From the NCBI RefSeq assembly GCF_000827125.1, contig NZ_CP010311.1:2935001-2999000 (forward strand): a stretch of 64,000 nt of DNA. Reading direction: 5' to 3'. Shown here piece by piece: positions 8,135-17,335 of this stretch. Position 1 is the stretch's first letter; each line of letters opens with the position of its first letter. The notes below the pieces were generated by a model that was given only the letters and a program-made list of their open reading frames with translations, searched no databases and was not told the DNA's origin. A program made the position numbers and the translations under genes. The stretch comes from Geoalkalibacter subterraneus. Its GTDB lineage: Bacteria; Desulfobacterota; Desulfuromonadia; Desulfuromonadales; Geoalkalibacteraceae.

Positions 8135-8820
8135 GACGGACTCCTGGTGCTTTCAAGCAGGCGCCCGTCCACCATCTGCAGGCGGCGGGTGCAGCGCGCC
8201 GACAACCGCTCATCGTGGGTGACCAGAATGAGGGTGGTCCCCTGCTCAGCCTGCAGCCGGAACAGAAGATCCATCACCCTCTCGCCCGTTTCCAGGTCCA
8301 GGTTGCCGGTCGGTTCATCCGCCAGGATCAGGGACGGATTGGCAACAAAAGCCCGCGCCAGAGCCACACGCTGCTGTTCTCCCCCGGAAAGCTGGCCGGG
8401 GAAATGGTCGACGCGCTCCTGCAGCCCCACGGCAGTCAGAGCTTCAAGAGCACGCGGCTGCGCATCCTGTTCGCCGGCAAACTCCAGCGGCAAGGCCGCG
8501 TTCTCCAGTGCGGTCATGGTCGGCACCAGGTGAAAGGACTGAAAAACAATGCCGACATGCTCGCGCCGGAAGCGGGCCAGCTCATCCTCGTCAAGACCGG
8601 CAAGATCGACTCCGGCAACCCGGATACGGCCGGCCGTGGCACGCTCCAGCCCCGACACCGCCATCAGCAGGGTTGTCTTTCCCGCTCCCGAAGGTCCGAC
8701 GATGCTCAGGGTCTCACCGCGCGCCACCTCCAGATCGACGCCGCGCAATATGTTGACCCGACCGCCGCCGCCGACTAAACTCAATTGCAGATCTTTCAAC
8801 TCCACGATGGATTGCGACAT
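8131..8820 (-). CDS. ybbA: ABC transporter ATP-binding protein, YbbA/LolD family
   Basis: This cytoplasmic ATPase subunit (229 aa) partners the YbbP permease. Walker A GPSGAGKTT, signature LSGGEQQRVALARA, Walker B LILADEPTGNLD and the H-loop VTHDE are all intact. The start at 8820 is chosen because the protein then begins MSQSIVELKDL, standard for the family, with a GAAAGG site upstream; the longer frame is the antisense of tesA. The start codon overlaps that of the divergent tesA by 2 bp. The pair may move lipids or hydrophobic molecules, but that is inference from family. Confidence 0.93.
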   Translation of the reverse strand: MSQSIVELKDLQLSLVGGGGRVNILRGVDLEVARGETLSIVGPSGAGKTTLLMAVSGLERATAGRIRVAGVDLAGLDEDELARFRREHVGIVFQSFHLVPTMTALENAALPLEFAGEQDAQPRALEALTAVGLQERVDHFPGQLSGGEQQRVALARAFVANPSLILADEPTGNLDLETGERVMDLLFRLQAEQGTTLILVTHDERLSARCTRRLQMVDGRLLESTRSPS

Positions 8821-9496
8821 GATGACCTTTCTTTTTCGATTTTTATTGCTGCTGTCACTGGTTGCGCCCTCTCCCACCATCAGCCATGCTGCTTCGCAGG
8901 GCGATTCCCCTCTGCATCTCCTGGTACTCGGCGACAGCCTCACTGCCGGCTACGGGCTTGCCTCTCAGCAGGCGTTTCCCGCCCGGCTCGAGCAGGCCCT
9001 GCAGGAACGAGGTTGGCCGGTCAGGGTCACCAACGCCGGCGTCTCGGGCAGCACCACATCAGGGGGACTGGCTCGCCTGGAGTGGAATCTGGCCGACAAG
9101 CCGGACCTGGTGCTGGTGGAACTTGGCGCCAACGATGCCCTGCGCGGCCTCGATCCGGCCCGCACCGAGGCGAACCTCGACGCCATCCTGACCCTGGTGA
9201 AAGACCGCGGCGCCTATCCGATTCTGGCAGGCATGAAGGCGCCGCGCAATCTCGGGCGCAATTATACCGAATCCTTCGACCGGATCTACCCGCGTCTGGC
9301 GGAAAAACATGCGGCCCCCCTCTATCCTTTTTTTCTTGAGGGAGTGGCGGGAAAGGCCGAACTCAACCTTGAGGACGGCATCCACCCCAATGAGCGCGGA
9401 GTGGATGTCATTGTGGCGGGAATCACACCCGTTGTAGAACGAGCCCTTGCCGAGGTCTGCCGTGCGCAGAACCGCGACGATTGCCGTAAAGACTGA
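8819..9496 (+). CDS. tesA: Periplasmic acyl-CoA thioesterase I / lysophospholipase L1 (SGNH hydrolase)
   Basis: This is a GDSL/SGNH esterase, exported, that hydrolyses acyl thioesters and lysophospholipids. It is 225 aa. A signal peptide (FLFRFLLLLSLVAPSPTISHA) is followed by block I GDSLTAGYGL with the nucleophilic Ser, a block II glycine (NAGVSGSTTSGG), block III GANDALRG with the oxyanion Asn, and block V DGIHPNERG with the catalytic Asp and His. Two tandem ATGs (8819 and 8822) could start it; neither has a strong ribosome site, and an ATG at 8807 is also possible. It is divergent from ybbA, a conserved arrangement. Confidence 0.93.
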   Translation: MMTFLFRFLLLLSLVAPSPTISHAASQGDSPLHLLVLGDSLTAGYGLASQQAFPARLEQALQERGWPVRVTNAGVSGSTTSGGLARLEWNLADKPDLVLVELGANDALRGLDPARTEANLDAILTLVKDRGAYPILAGMKAPRNLGRNYTESFDRIYPRLAEKHAAPLYPFFLEGVAGKAELNLEDGIHPNERGVDVIVAGITPVVERALAEVCRAQNRDDCRKD

Positions 9497-9559
9497 CTGC
9501 AGAAACCGGCGAGGATTCATCTCTGAGCACGGGGGGCGGAAAACGTTTGCGACAGCGGA

Positions 9560-10753
9560 TTAAAGGGAACGCCCGCGGTATTCGATGCCGAGCAATGTGA
9601 TGTCGTCTTTGATCGGTTGTGCTTTGCCGAACGTATGCAGTGCCTCGACCATCTTTTCACACACCGAATCCAGATCGCGTTTTTTCAACTCCTGCACCTT
9701 GCGAAAGAAGCGCTGTTCACCGAACAGCTCAAGGCGGCTGTTGCTGTGCTCGGTAATACCGTCGGAATAAAGATAGAGGCGATCGCCGGGCCGCATGGAC
9801 ACCTCCCCCTCATTGAAAGCCCCGAGGCCTTCTATTCCTATCAATCCTCCCCCCTCGTCGAGGGTTTCCAGCGAGCCGTCCGCTCTGAGCAATACCGGCG
9901 GGGGATGCCCGGCGTTGCAGTAGCGCACCCGCCCCGTTTCAATATCGATCAGCAGATAGGTGATGGTGAAGAATTTTTCGAAACGTTCGAAGGGGAATTC
10001 CTTCTCCAACGACGCCATGACCTCGGCCGGGGACGGAATGCGGTAGTAAGGATCGGTTTGGATGCGCTGCTTGACTATGCGCCCCGAATGGGGCGAGAGA
10101 CTCTGGCTGACGGAAACGCTGACCATGGCCGCAGACACCCCATGCCCGCTGACATCGAACAGGTAGGCCATAAGCGTCTTTTCATCCAGGCGCATGACGT
10201 TGAAAAGGTCACCCCCGACCTGTTCGCAGGGTAGAAAACGGTAGGTAAAGCTCAGAGTGTCGACTTTCGGCAGCCGCTGAGGCAGCAGATTTTTCTGAAT
10301 CTGGGCAGCGGCTCGCAGGCTTTCATTGTATTCTCGCTGTTTGCGCTGGAGCATGCCATGGGCGAGTCCCAGCTCATGCCCCAGTCGCCGGATACTGACC
10401 AGATCCCCAACGCGTGCGGCAAGCTCATCCACGTCGTTCGGATGGCGCACCACCCCCATTGCCCAGGGCAGCCGCTCGCGAATGGAGGAAGAAGGTTCTC
10501 CGGTATTGGAGATTACCAGGCAGGCCGTCTCGCGCTGACTGCAGAATTTCGCGACCTCGTCCCAATATTCACCCCGACCGTTTCCGAAGAGTGCGGCATC
10601 AAGCAGCAAAACCGCCGGCGAATCCTCCAAAGCGTCAAGCAGAGAAGCGGTATCGACACACTGCCGCACGAAGTACCCCTGTTCGCGCAGGGCCGAGCAC
10701 ATGGTGCGACGTTCATCGTCCCGGGTGTGGGCAAGCAGTATTTTTTCCGACAT
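9560..10753 (-). CDS. SpoIIE/PP2C-type serine phosphatase with N-terminal receiver-like domain
   Basis: The 397-aa protein has a receiver-like domain at about residues 1-120 (ILLAHTRDDE, LLLDAALFG, a likely Asp near residue 54), a short coiled-coil linker (residues 130-160), and a C-terminal PPM phosphatase domain of the RsbU/SpoIIE group. The linker ends in QIQKNLLPQRLP, the usual entry to this domain. Metal-binding Asp residues are visible in GGDLFN, FDVSGHGVSAAM, YSDGITE and KDDITLLG. Such proteins dephosphorylate anti-sigma-factor antagonists and thereby set stress or motility responses. No antagonist or anti-sigma gene is adjacent, so the target is unknown. An AAGGA site precedes the ATG. 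Confidence 0.88.
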   Translation of the reverse strand: MSEKILLAHTRDDERRTMCSALREQGYFVRQCVDTASLLDALEDSPAVLLLDAALFGNGRGEYWDEVAKFCSQRETACLVISNTGEPSSSIRERLPWAMGVVRHPNDVDELAARVGDLVSIRRLGHELGLAHGMLQRKQREYNESLRAAAQIQKNLLPQRLPKVDTLSFTYRFLPCEQVGGDLFNVMRLDEKTLMAYLFDVSGHGVSAAMVSVSVSQSLSPHSGRIVKQRIQTDPYYRIPSPAEVMASLEKEFPFERFEKFFTITYLLIDIETGRVRYCNAGHPPPVLLRADGSLETLDEGGGLIGIEGLGAFNEGEVSMRPGDRLYLYSDGITEHSNSRLELFGEQRFFRKVQELKKRDLDSVCEKMVEALHTFGKAQPIKDDITLLGIEYRGRSL

Positions 10754-11019
10754 GCGGAGTCCTTGGAAATTGAATTATCCAAATACCATCATAAGCTCTT
10801 CGAACGTCCTGTCAATCCCCCGAAATCGGCGCCGAAAAAAAGCATCAGGAGCCTGTCGCCGCTCTCCGCCCCGATGGCAACACCATGGACATACTGTGTG
10901 ATATAAGTATAGGTGTATTTTCCACCGTGTGGGGTCGGGACTTTGCCGTTACAAGCATAAAACACTGAGCGTCCGTTGTGCTGAATGACAACTCTCTTTC
11001 CAATGAAAGACGACCTGCG

Positions 11020-11895
11020 ATGGTTCAACAACCGCTGCTGCAGCTGGATTCATTGACCAAGAGCTACCGGGAGGGCGACAGCCTGCGTACGGTGTTCAGC
11101 GGTCTCAGCGCCTCTTTCCTCTCGGGCGAATGCGTGGCGCTGCTCGGGCGCAGCGGTTCGGGCAAATCGACCCTGCTCAACCTGATCAGCGGAATCGATC
11201 GGCCCGACGCCGGGGATATCATTTTTGACAATGTTCAGCTCAACCGGCTCAGCGAACACGAGCGCACCCTGTTCCGGCGTCACCATATCGGCTTCGTCTT
11301 CCAGTTTTTCAACCTGATCGGCACCCTGACGGTGCGCGAAAACCTGCTGCTGCCGCTGGAGCTGACGGGGAAACTGACCGCTGATCGCAAACAGCGGGTC
11401 GACCATATGCTGGCGGAGGTCGGTTTGGCCGACCGGGGAGAGAGCTTCCCCGACCGCCTGTCCGGCGGCGAACAGCAGCGGGTGGCGATCGCCAGGGCGC
11501 TGATCCATCAGCCCCGCCTGGTTCTGGCCGACGAGCCGACCGGCAACCTCGATGCCGAAACAGGCAACCAGGTGCTGGCGCTGCTCGAGCGCACCACCCG
11601 CAAGGCTGGACACGCCATGATCCTGATCACCCACAGCGCCGAAATTGCCGCCCACGCCGATCGCAGGGCTGCTGGCCTTGCCGCTGGGGATCATCCAGGC
11701 TCTGGTACTGATTCTGGTCATCAACCGCCGCTCTTTCGGCTGGACCATGCAGACCTCCATCACGGGCGACATCCTGTGGCAGGCGATTCTTCTGGCCGTC
11801 GGCGCTGCCGTGCTGGCCGGCATTTATCCCACTTGGCGCATGGCCCGTTCAGCCCCTGCGCTGGCGTTGCGGGAGAAGTGAAGCATGTCTGGTAA
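11020..11895 (+). pseudogene. LolD-like ABC ATPase, C-terminus replaced by a deletion junction
   Basis: Residues 1 to about 213 are a normal LolD/MacB-type ATPase: Walker A GRSGSGKST, Q-loop VFQFFNLI, signature LSGGEQQRVAIARA, Walker B LVLADEPTGNLD and H-loop LITHS. After AEIAAHADR the frame enters sequence that in another frame encodes the end of an FtsX permease, so the last 75 or so residues are out-of-frame junk. The catalytic core is intact but the usual C-terminal few residues and the partner permease are gone. The start at 11020 has a GAAAGACGA site upstream. I class it as broken; a residual ATPase could still be made. Confidence 0.75.
11664..11881 (+). pseudogene. C-terminal remnant of an FtsX-family ABC permease
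   Basis: In the frame offset from the ATPase, the sequence reads GLLALPLGIIQALVLILV and continues through two hydrophobic segments to a WRMARSAPALALREK ending. That is the last two membrane segments and tail of an FtsX permease. Only about 70 of an expected 780 or more residues remain, and there is no start or ribosome site. The remnant ends 3 bp before the attH start, as an intact permease gene would in an ATPase-permease-attH operon. Confidence 0.8.
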
Positions 11896-13039
11896 ATTCT
11901 CCGCTTTATTCATCCTGATGGTGCTCTTCCCCCTGTGCACTGCAGCGGGCTGTCGCTTCTCTGAAAAAAAAGAGTCTGCTTCTTCCCGGCTGGAAGTCGG
12001 GCGCACCCTGGGCGCAGAAGAAGACACCGGCTATGCCCGCGCCCTGGAACCCCGTGGATTCGCGTTCCCCCGCGATCATGGCCCGCACCCCGACTTCAAA
12101 ACCGAATGGTGGTACTACACCGGCAACCTCGAGGATGAAGAAGGGCGGCGCTTCGGCTACCAGCTGACCTTCTTCCGCGTCGCCCTGGCTCCACAGCCGA
12201 TTCGCCGTTCCTCGAACTGGGGGGCCCGCCAGGCCTACATGGCCCATTTCGCTCTCACCGACGTTGCCGGCGATCGCTTTTTCTACGATGAACGCTTTTC
12301 CCGCGGAGCCATGGGCCTCGCCGGAGCCGAGAGCGTTCCGTTTCACGTCTGGCTGGAAGACTGGCAGGCGAGGGGACCGGCGGAAACCTTCCCTACAGAA
12401 CTGTCCGCAAGCACGGATACAGCAGCCATTGATCTGTCTCTGCGACAGGGCAAGCCGGTGGTTCTTCAGGGGGAAAAGGGCCTGAGTCAAAAAAGTGCCG
12501 AGGCGGGCAATGCCAGCTATTACTATTCGCTGACCCGCATGCCCACGCAAGGCCGAATCAGGATCGAGGGAAAGCAGTACGAGGTCCGCGGCAGCAGCTG
12601 GCTGGACCGGGAATGGAGCACCAGCGCCCTGGCTGCCGACCAGCAGGGGTGGGACTGGTTCGCCCTGCAGAGCGACGATGGGCACGAATTGATGTACTAC
12701 CAGCTGCGCCGCCAGGACGGATCGGCAGACCCGGCCAGTCGCGGCGTGCTGGTTACCCCCGACGGCAGCACCCTCCCCCTGCTGGGCGAGCAGCTTCAAC
12801 TGGTGGCAACTTCCCGTTGGCGAAGCCCCCGCGGCGGGAGCTATCCTTCAGCCTGGCGAATGAAAGTGCCGGATCAGGATCTTGAACTGCAGATCACTCC
12901 CCTGCTTTCCGACCAGGAGCTTGACGTAACGATACGCTACTGGGAAGGCGCGGTGCGTTTTTCTGGGCACTACGGAGAGCGCCCCCTTACCGGATACGGC
13001 TATGTGGAATTGACCGGTTATGCCAAGGACAACCGCTGA
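11885..13039 (+). CDS. AttH/CrtC-family lipocalin-like lipoprotein
   Basis: The 384-aa product has a lipoprotein signal (FSALFILMVLFPLCTAAGC, lipobox TAAGC at about residue 22), so it is probably anchored in an envelope membrane. The body carries AttH-family hallmarks: FPRDHGPHPDFKTEWWYYTGNL near residues 59-80, a WLDREWS motif near 239, and GWDWFALQ near 253. Proteins of this kind are often encoded with an ATPase and FtsX permease, as here before the deletion. It may be a hydrolase/isomerase-fold partner of that transporter, but the substrate is unknown. The gene itself looks intact. Confidence 0.85.
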   Translation: MSGKFSALFILMVLFPLCTAAGCRFSEKKESASSRLEVGRTLGAEEDTGYARALEPRGFAFPRDHGPHPDFKTEWWYYTGNLEDEEGRRFGYQLTFFRVALAPQPIRRSSNWGARQAYMAHFALTDVAGDRFFYDERFSRGAMGLAGAESVPFHVWLEDWQARGPAETFPTELSASTDTAAIDLSLRQGKPVVLQGEKGLSQKSAEAGNASYYYSLTRMPTQGRIRIEGKQYEVRGSSWLDREWSTSALAADQQGWDWFALQSDDGHELMYYQLRRQDGSADPASRGVLVTPDGSTLPLLGEQLQLVATSRWRSPRGGSYPSAWRMKVPDQDLELQITPLLSDQELDVTIRYWEGAVRFSGHYGERPLTGYGYVELTGYAKDNR

Positions 13040-13067
13040 TCCCCAAGAAAATGGCAAAGGGTGCGAT

Positions 13068-14669
13068 TCAACTGAGCAGGAAAAAGAGAAGTACCTTGAC
13101 GGCGAGGATCTTGCCGATCAGGGCCACGGGATAGACGGTGGCATACGCCGAGGAGGCATAAGTTGTACTGGAAAGGGAGTTGGCGGCCGCCAGCCCCGAG
13201 GCGGAGGTCATGGCGCCGACCAGCACACCGAGAAGCCGTGGGAAGCGGATGCGCAGCAGCCACAGCCCCAGGGCCACACCCGCCACTACCGGCACCAGCG
13301 TCACCAGGACGCCGGCCAGCAGAAGCGGTGCGCCTTGCTGAGTGAGAGTATCGACAAAGGTGGTGCCGGCAGCGGTACCCACCGCCGCCATGAACAACGC
13401 CAGCCCCAGATCGCGAATCAGGTTGTTGCCGGTGGAGGGGACCTCCCAGATCATCTTTCCCGTCTGATAGCGGGCCCCGAGCAATAGCCCCGCCAACAGG
13501 ACGCCGCCGGTGGTCCCCAGGCTCAGGGGACCGATCAGGGGGAGGGGAATGGTGATCTTGCCCAGCAGCAGGCCAAACAGCAGACCCAGCAGAATGGGCA
13601 GCAGACTGATCTCGTAAGTCGCTTTGAGGTCGTTGCCCAACATGCGGCGGATGTTGCGCAGAGAGCGCTCATCCCCGACCACGTGCAGCACATCGCCCAG
13701 ATGCAGCATGGTATTGGCATCGGCGGCCAGATCGACCCCGTTGCGGGTGATACGCGCCACCTGCACGTTGAAGACTTCGCGGAAGTTGAAATAACCCAGG
13801 GTGGTGCCCGAGAATTCGCGCTTTGAGATGATGATGGAAGCCTTGGTCAGAACCCGGTCAAAAGCGATCTCCCCTTCCACCGCCCGGCCGATGTAAAGCC
13901 GCACCTTTTCCAGGTCCTGCGCACTGCCGACCACCCGCAGGTGATCGCCCTCCTGCAGCACCGTATCGGCGCCCACCAGCACCGGTTCAGTGCTGCCCCG
14001 GCGCAATAGGCGGGTTATGGTGACCGGTGCGATGCTTTTGAGAAACAGATCGGCCACCCGTTTGCCGAACAGGTTGGGGTTGCTGACCTCGATGTGCTGG
14101 AAGGTAATCGGCGGATGGATCTGTTCCAACTCGCGCGCCAACCTCTGCTCTTCCTGCTCCATGTCGATGCGCAGCAGGCGCGGCATCACCTTGATCGCCA
14201 GGGCCATGCCCACCACCCCGAAGCCGTAGGTTACGCCGTAGGCGGCCGGGGCGCTTGCGTGGCCGACCTGCTCTACCGCCACCGCCAGCGACGGCGTGCT
14301 GGTCATCCCCCCCGACAACAGGCCCGCGCCGGTCCCGGCGTCGAAGCCGAACAGCAGGCAGCAGCCCCAACTCACCAGCATCCCCACCGCCGCCATGGCC
14401 AGCACCACCACCGACATAACCAGGCCGTGCTGTCTGAACGAGGAGACAAACCCGGGCCCCGCCTGCAGTCCAACCGCGTAGATGAACAGAGCCAGCCCGA
14501 GGGTCTGAACCTCCTGCGGCAGGGTCCAGCCGTAATGGCCGAAGGCCAGCGCCACGAAGATCGTCGCCGAGGGACCAAGGGTGATGCCTGAAACGCGCAC
14601 GCGTCCAAGCAGTTCACCCAGCGCCATGATCAGCAGCAGAAGGGAGATGGGGTGTTCCAGCAGAGTCAA
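13068..14669 (-). CDS. AspT/YidE-family transporter with two RCK-C domains
   Basis: The 533-aa membrane protein begins with about five membrane segments (residues 1-165), including the family motif GLLSGGMTSTPSLAVA near 120. Two cytoplasmic TrkA-C/RCK-C domains follow, around residues 190-275 and 285-360. A second set of helices repeats the fold, with GAMTSASGLAAANS near residue 495. This is the aspartate:alanine exchanger (AspT) fold; the substrate here cannot be read from sequence. The apparent start is TTG at 14669, 19 bp after the DUF4139 stop, so the two may be co-transcribed. The ribosome site is weak and the exact start is uncertain. Confidence 0.85.
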   Translation of the reverse strand: MTLLEHPISLLLLIMALGELLGRVRVSGITLGPSATIFVALAFGHYGWTLPQEVQTLGLALFIYAVGLQAGPGFVSSFRQHGLVMSVVVLAMAAVGMLVSWGCCLLFGFDAGTGAGLLSGGMTSTPSLAVAVEQVGHASAPAAYGVTYGFGVVGMALAIKVMPRLLRIDMEQEEQRLARELEQIHPPITFQHIEVSNPNLFGKRVADLFLKSIAPVTITRLLRRGSTEPVLVGADTVLQEGDHLRVVGSAQDLEKVRLYIGRAVEGEIAFDRVLTKASIIISKREFSGTTLGYFNFREVFNVQVARITRNGVDLAADANTMLHLGDVLHVVGDERSLRNIRRMLGNDLKATYEISLLPILLGLLFGLLLGKITIPLPLIGPLSLGTTGGVLLAGLLLGARYQTGKMIWEVPSTGNNLIRDLGLALFMAAVGTAAGTTFVDTLTQQGAPLLLAGVLVTLVPVVAGVALGLWLLRIRFPRLLGVLVGAMTSASGLAAANSLSSTTYASSAYATVYPVALIGKILAVKVLLFFLLS

Positions 14670-14688
14670 GGCTTATCGGTTCCCATGC

Positions 14689-16134
14689 TCAGTAACGGAT
14701 GCGCGCCCGGTATTCAAGCGCCGCCTCTCCTTCAGCCGGCACCTCGATGTCCCACGCCGCCAGGGCAGAGGACAACTTGCGGTGGGGGAAATTTTCCTCC
14801 AGGATGGTCCAGTCTCCGGGCAGCGGTTCCTCCACCCGCACGGTCTCCGCCTGCGGCTTGGCGTTCTTGAGAGTGATACGCCAGGCCGTCTCGATCACAG
14901 GCGACTTGTCGCGCCCCTGGTCCAGCTTGTGGTAGTCGGTCTGGACCTTTTCGGCGGTCAGGTCGAAGGAGGAGCCGAGGCGCAGGCGCACCTCTTCATT
15001 TTTCGGCGTATGGTCGATGCGATCCTCGCCGACAAACTGCGCCGTGCCGCGCGAATCGTCCTTGTAGACGCGCATGATCCCCTTGGGCAGCGGAACGCCG
15101 AGCCCGTCCTGCTCCCGGTTGTCGAAAGCGATATGCACCGCCACCTTGAGCCCGCGCTGGGGCTCGCCGTAGCGCCCGGTGTAAAAATGGGGTGCGCCGC
15201 GCAGCACCAGCTCCTTGCGCACCGGCAGCTCGGCCGCCGACAGCAGGCTGACTTGCTTGGTCTGGTTGTCACGGATACTGGTGGGCCGCGCCAGCGTATA
15301 GAGGTGGTATTCGAACAGGCTCTCTTCCTGAGGTGCCGCATCCTGCATGGCCATCGCCATGCGCGGCTGCGCCTCTGCCGCCCTCATCCTGTCCCGGGCC
15401 TGCTGCACGTCGCCCGCCACCAGTTGCACCTGTGCATTCCGGAAGGCAATGCCGCTCCTGTTGGTGAGCGTCACCCAGCCGGAGAGGTCGAGCCGGTCGT
15501 CGCTTTCGTTGAGCCTGGCCACATAATCTGCACGCCAGGACAGCCCGCCGGACAGGTAGCTCAGCTCAAGTTCGCGCTGCCCGGTGCGCGGATTGTCCAG
15601 CAGCAGCACCAGCGTCGGACGAACGCGCAGGGTCTCGGGCACATCAGGATAGACCAGCCGCCCCGGCACCCCCGTTTCGATACGATCACCCACTTTCAGG
15701 ACCGGAACGCCATCGTTATAGGCCAGGACAGTGGCGGGTTGCGTCTGTTCTGCGCCGCTGGTGGGGTGGGTTCGCACCAGCAGCACGTCCCTGCCGACAT
15801 ACTTTTCCAGCAGTTTATCCGGGGTCAGCAAGTCGAAATCAAAATTCTGCTCGATGACGCGCAGGGGTGAATTCCCGTCACGAGTCCGCAGCAGAGCTGT
15901 CTCCGGACGGATGCGGGCGCTGACTTCGCGCACGGCGAGACGAATCTCACCTTCCGGCAGCTGCACCTCGCGCCGGTCGCGGACCAGGGCCAGGTCTTCG
16001 TTATAGATGGTGACGGCCACCGCGGTCTGATCCTCGAGTGTGGTCGCCGTCTCGGCGGCGACCGGGCCCGAGCCGAGGCACAGACCCATTGCTGCGATCA
16101 TTCCGCAAAAAATAAAGAGAAAGGTTTTATGCAT
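14689..16134 (-). CDS. Secreted DUF4139 domain-containing protein
   Basis: The start at 16134 follows a strong GGAGG site and gives a signal peptide (FLFIFCGMIAAMGLCLGSG..VAA). The 481-aa product has an N-terminal domain resembling DUF4140 (VTIYNEDLALVRDRREVQLPEG). The C-terminal DUF4139 beta-rich domain follows from about residue 180 (ELSYLSGGLSWRADYVARL, GWVTLTNRSG, RVYKDDSRGTAQFVGED). The biochemical role of the family is not known. It is followed closely by the AspT-like transporter on the same strand and separated from the upstream aldo/keto reductase by a terminator-like hairpin. Confidence 0.85.
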   Translation of the reverse strand: MHKTFLFIFCGMIAAMGLCLGSGPVAAETATTLEDQTAVAVTIYNEDLALVRDRREVQLPEGEIRLAVREVSARIRPETALLRTRDGNSPLRVIEQNFDFDLLTPDKLLEKYVGRDVLLVRTHPTSGAEQTQPATVLAYNDGVPVLKVGDRIETGVPGRLVYPDVPETLRVRPTLVLLLDNPRTGQRELELSYLSGGLSWRADYVARLNESDDRLDLSGWVTLTNRSGIAFRNAQVQLVAGDVQQARDRMRAAEAQPRMAMAMQDAAPQEESLFEYHLYTLARPTSIRDNQTKQVSLLSAAELPVRKELVLRGAPHFYTGRYGEPQRGLKVAVHIAFDNREQDGLGVPLPKGIMRVYKDDSRGTAQFVGEDRIDHTPKNEEVRLRLGSSFDLTAEKVQTDYHKLDQGRDKSPVIETAWRITLKNAKPQAETVRVEEPLPGDWTILEENFPHRKLSSALAAWDIEVPAEGEAALEYRARIRY

Positions 16135-16160
16135 AGCATCCTCCGAAGAACGGAAAAACC

Positions 16161-16183
16161 CCCCAGGCCTTGAGGACCAGGGG
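16161..16183 (-). terminator. Terminator-like hairpin after the aldo/keto reductase gene
   Basis: An imperfect GC-rich stem (CCCC..GGGG ends, one mismatch and one bulge) is followed on the minus strand by a T5 run at 16158-16154. It sits 26 bp beyond the aldo/keto reductase stop and before the DUF4139 start. Confidence 0.55.
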
Positions 16184-16208
16184 AGGACTCGCCCGGGAAC
16201 GGACGATT

Positions 16209-17216
16209 TCAGGAGTTCTTCTGGAAACGGTTGCGGTCCGGCGGCGCCATGAATTCCGGTCCGACCGGATCGGTCACCGTTTCGGTGATGATGCGGTCGA
16301 TCTCCTTCAGGTCGTCGGCTTTGAGCCGCCACCCCATGGCTTGCTCCACACTCTGCACCTGCTCCGGGCGCCTTGCCCCCCACAGGGCGATATCGGCACC
16401 GTGGTCAAGAATCCACCGCACCGCCAGATGAAGGACATCGGTGTCGAAACGCTCACGGGCAAGGCGATCGAGTTTTTCCACCGCCTGCAGATACTGCGGG
16501 TATCGCTCAGGCTTGAATTTCGGATCGTGGCGACGCAGGTCGTCCCCTTCGAAGCGGCTGTCCGCGTGCATTTTCCCGCTGAGCAGGCCGCGGCACAGCG
16601 CCCCGTAGGCGAGCGTGGTGATGCCGCGCTGCTGACAGTAAGGGAGCACATCCTCCTCGATGCCGCGTTCGAACAGATTGTAGGGGGGCTGACAGGTATG
16701 CAGGGTCGACTTTGAGCGGAAGGTCTCCATCTGTTCCGGTGAATAATTGCTGACGCCGATGGCGCGCACCTTGCCTGAGCGCAGCAGTCGATCCATCGCT
16801 TCGGCCGTTTCTTCGATCGGCGCAACGGGATCAGGCCAGTGAACCTGGTAGATATCGATATAGTCGGTGCGCAGGCGCTTCAGAGAGGCCTCGACTTCCT
16901 CCTGAATGCGGTCGGCGCTTGCGTTGCGAAAGACCTTCCCATCTTCAGTCCATTGGAGACCGGCCTTGGTAGCGATCAAGACCTGGCCACGCCCGCCGCG
17001 GCGGGACAGCGCTTCGCCGACCACTTTTTCCGAACGGCCGAAGCCATACACCGGCGCGGTATCGATCAGGGTGATCCCATGATCAAGGGCCGCATTGATG
17101 GTGCGGATCGACTCTTCATCGTCGGCGCCACCCCACAGCCAGCCGCCGATCGCCCAGGTGCCGAGGGCGATGCGCGACGCGACCAGATCAGTTCCTTTTA
17201 TGCGTGTGGTTTCCAT
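16209..17216 (-). CDS. Aldo/keto reductase
   Basis: This 335-aa NAD(P)H-dependent TIM-barrel oxidoreductase is probably cytoplasmic. The catalytic tetrad is visible: Asp and Tyr in LIDTAPVYGFGRSE, Lys in IATKAG, and His in QVHWPD. The C-terminal region ALWGARRPEQV matches the cofactor-binding part of the family. Of two in-frame ATGs 6 bp apart, the second (17216) is preferred because the AAGGAGG site lies 7 bp from it but only 1 bp from the first. The natural substrate is unknown. It is the first gene of a minus-strand run with its own downstream hairpin. Confidence 0.9.
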   Translation of the reverse strand: METTRIKGTDLVASRIALGTWAIGGWLWGGADDEESIRTINAALDHGITLIDTAPVYGFGRSEKVVGEALSRRGGRGQVLIATKAGLQWTEDGKVFRNASADRIQEEVEASLKRLRTDYIDIYQVHWPDPVAPIEETAEAMDRLLRSGKVRAIGVSNYSPEQMETFRSKSTLHTCQPPYNLFERGIEEDVLPYCQQRGITTLAYGALCRGLLSGKMHADSRFEGDDLRRHDPKFKPERYPQYLQAVEKLDRLARERFDTDVLHLAVRWILDHGADIALWGARRPEQVQSVEQAMGWRLKADDLKEIDRIITETVTDPVGPEFMAPPDRNRFQKNS

Positions 17217-17335
17217 ATCCATTCCTCCTTGCGGGAAATATACACAACTGTGCAGCATGTGGGTCGTGAAAAAGAAGGTGTCCGCGCAAAGTCTAGCAAG
17301 GATTACCGCAAGAACAAGCCGGATGCACACAACGG

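Noticed and set aside
6362-8533. Very long open frame (723 codons) on the plus strand
   Set aside because: It lies antisense to ybbP and ybbA, is rich in Gln, Arg and His as GC-rich antisense frames are, and has no family motifs.
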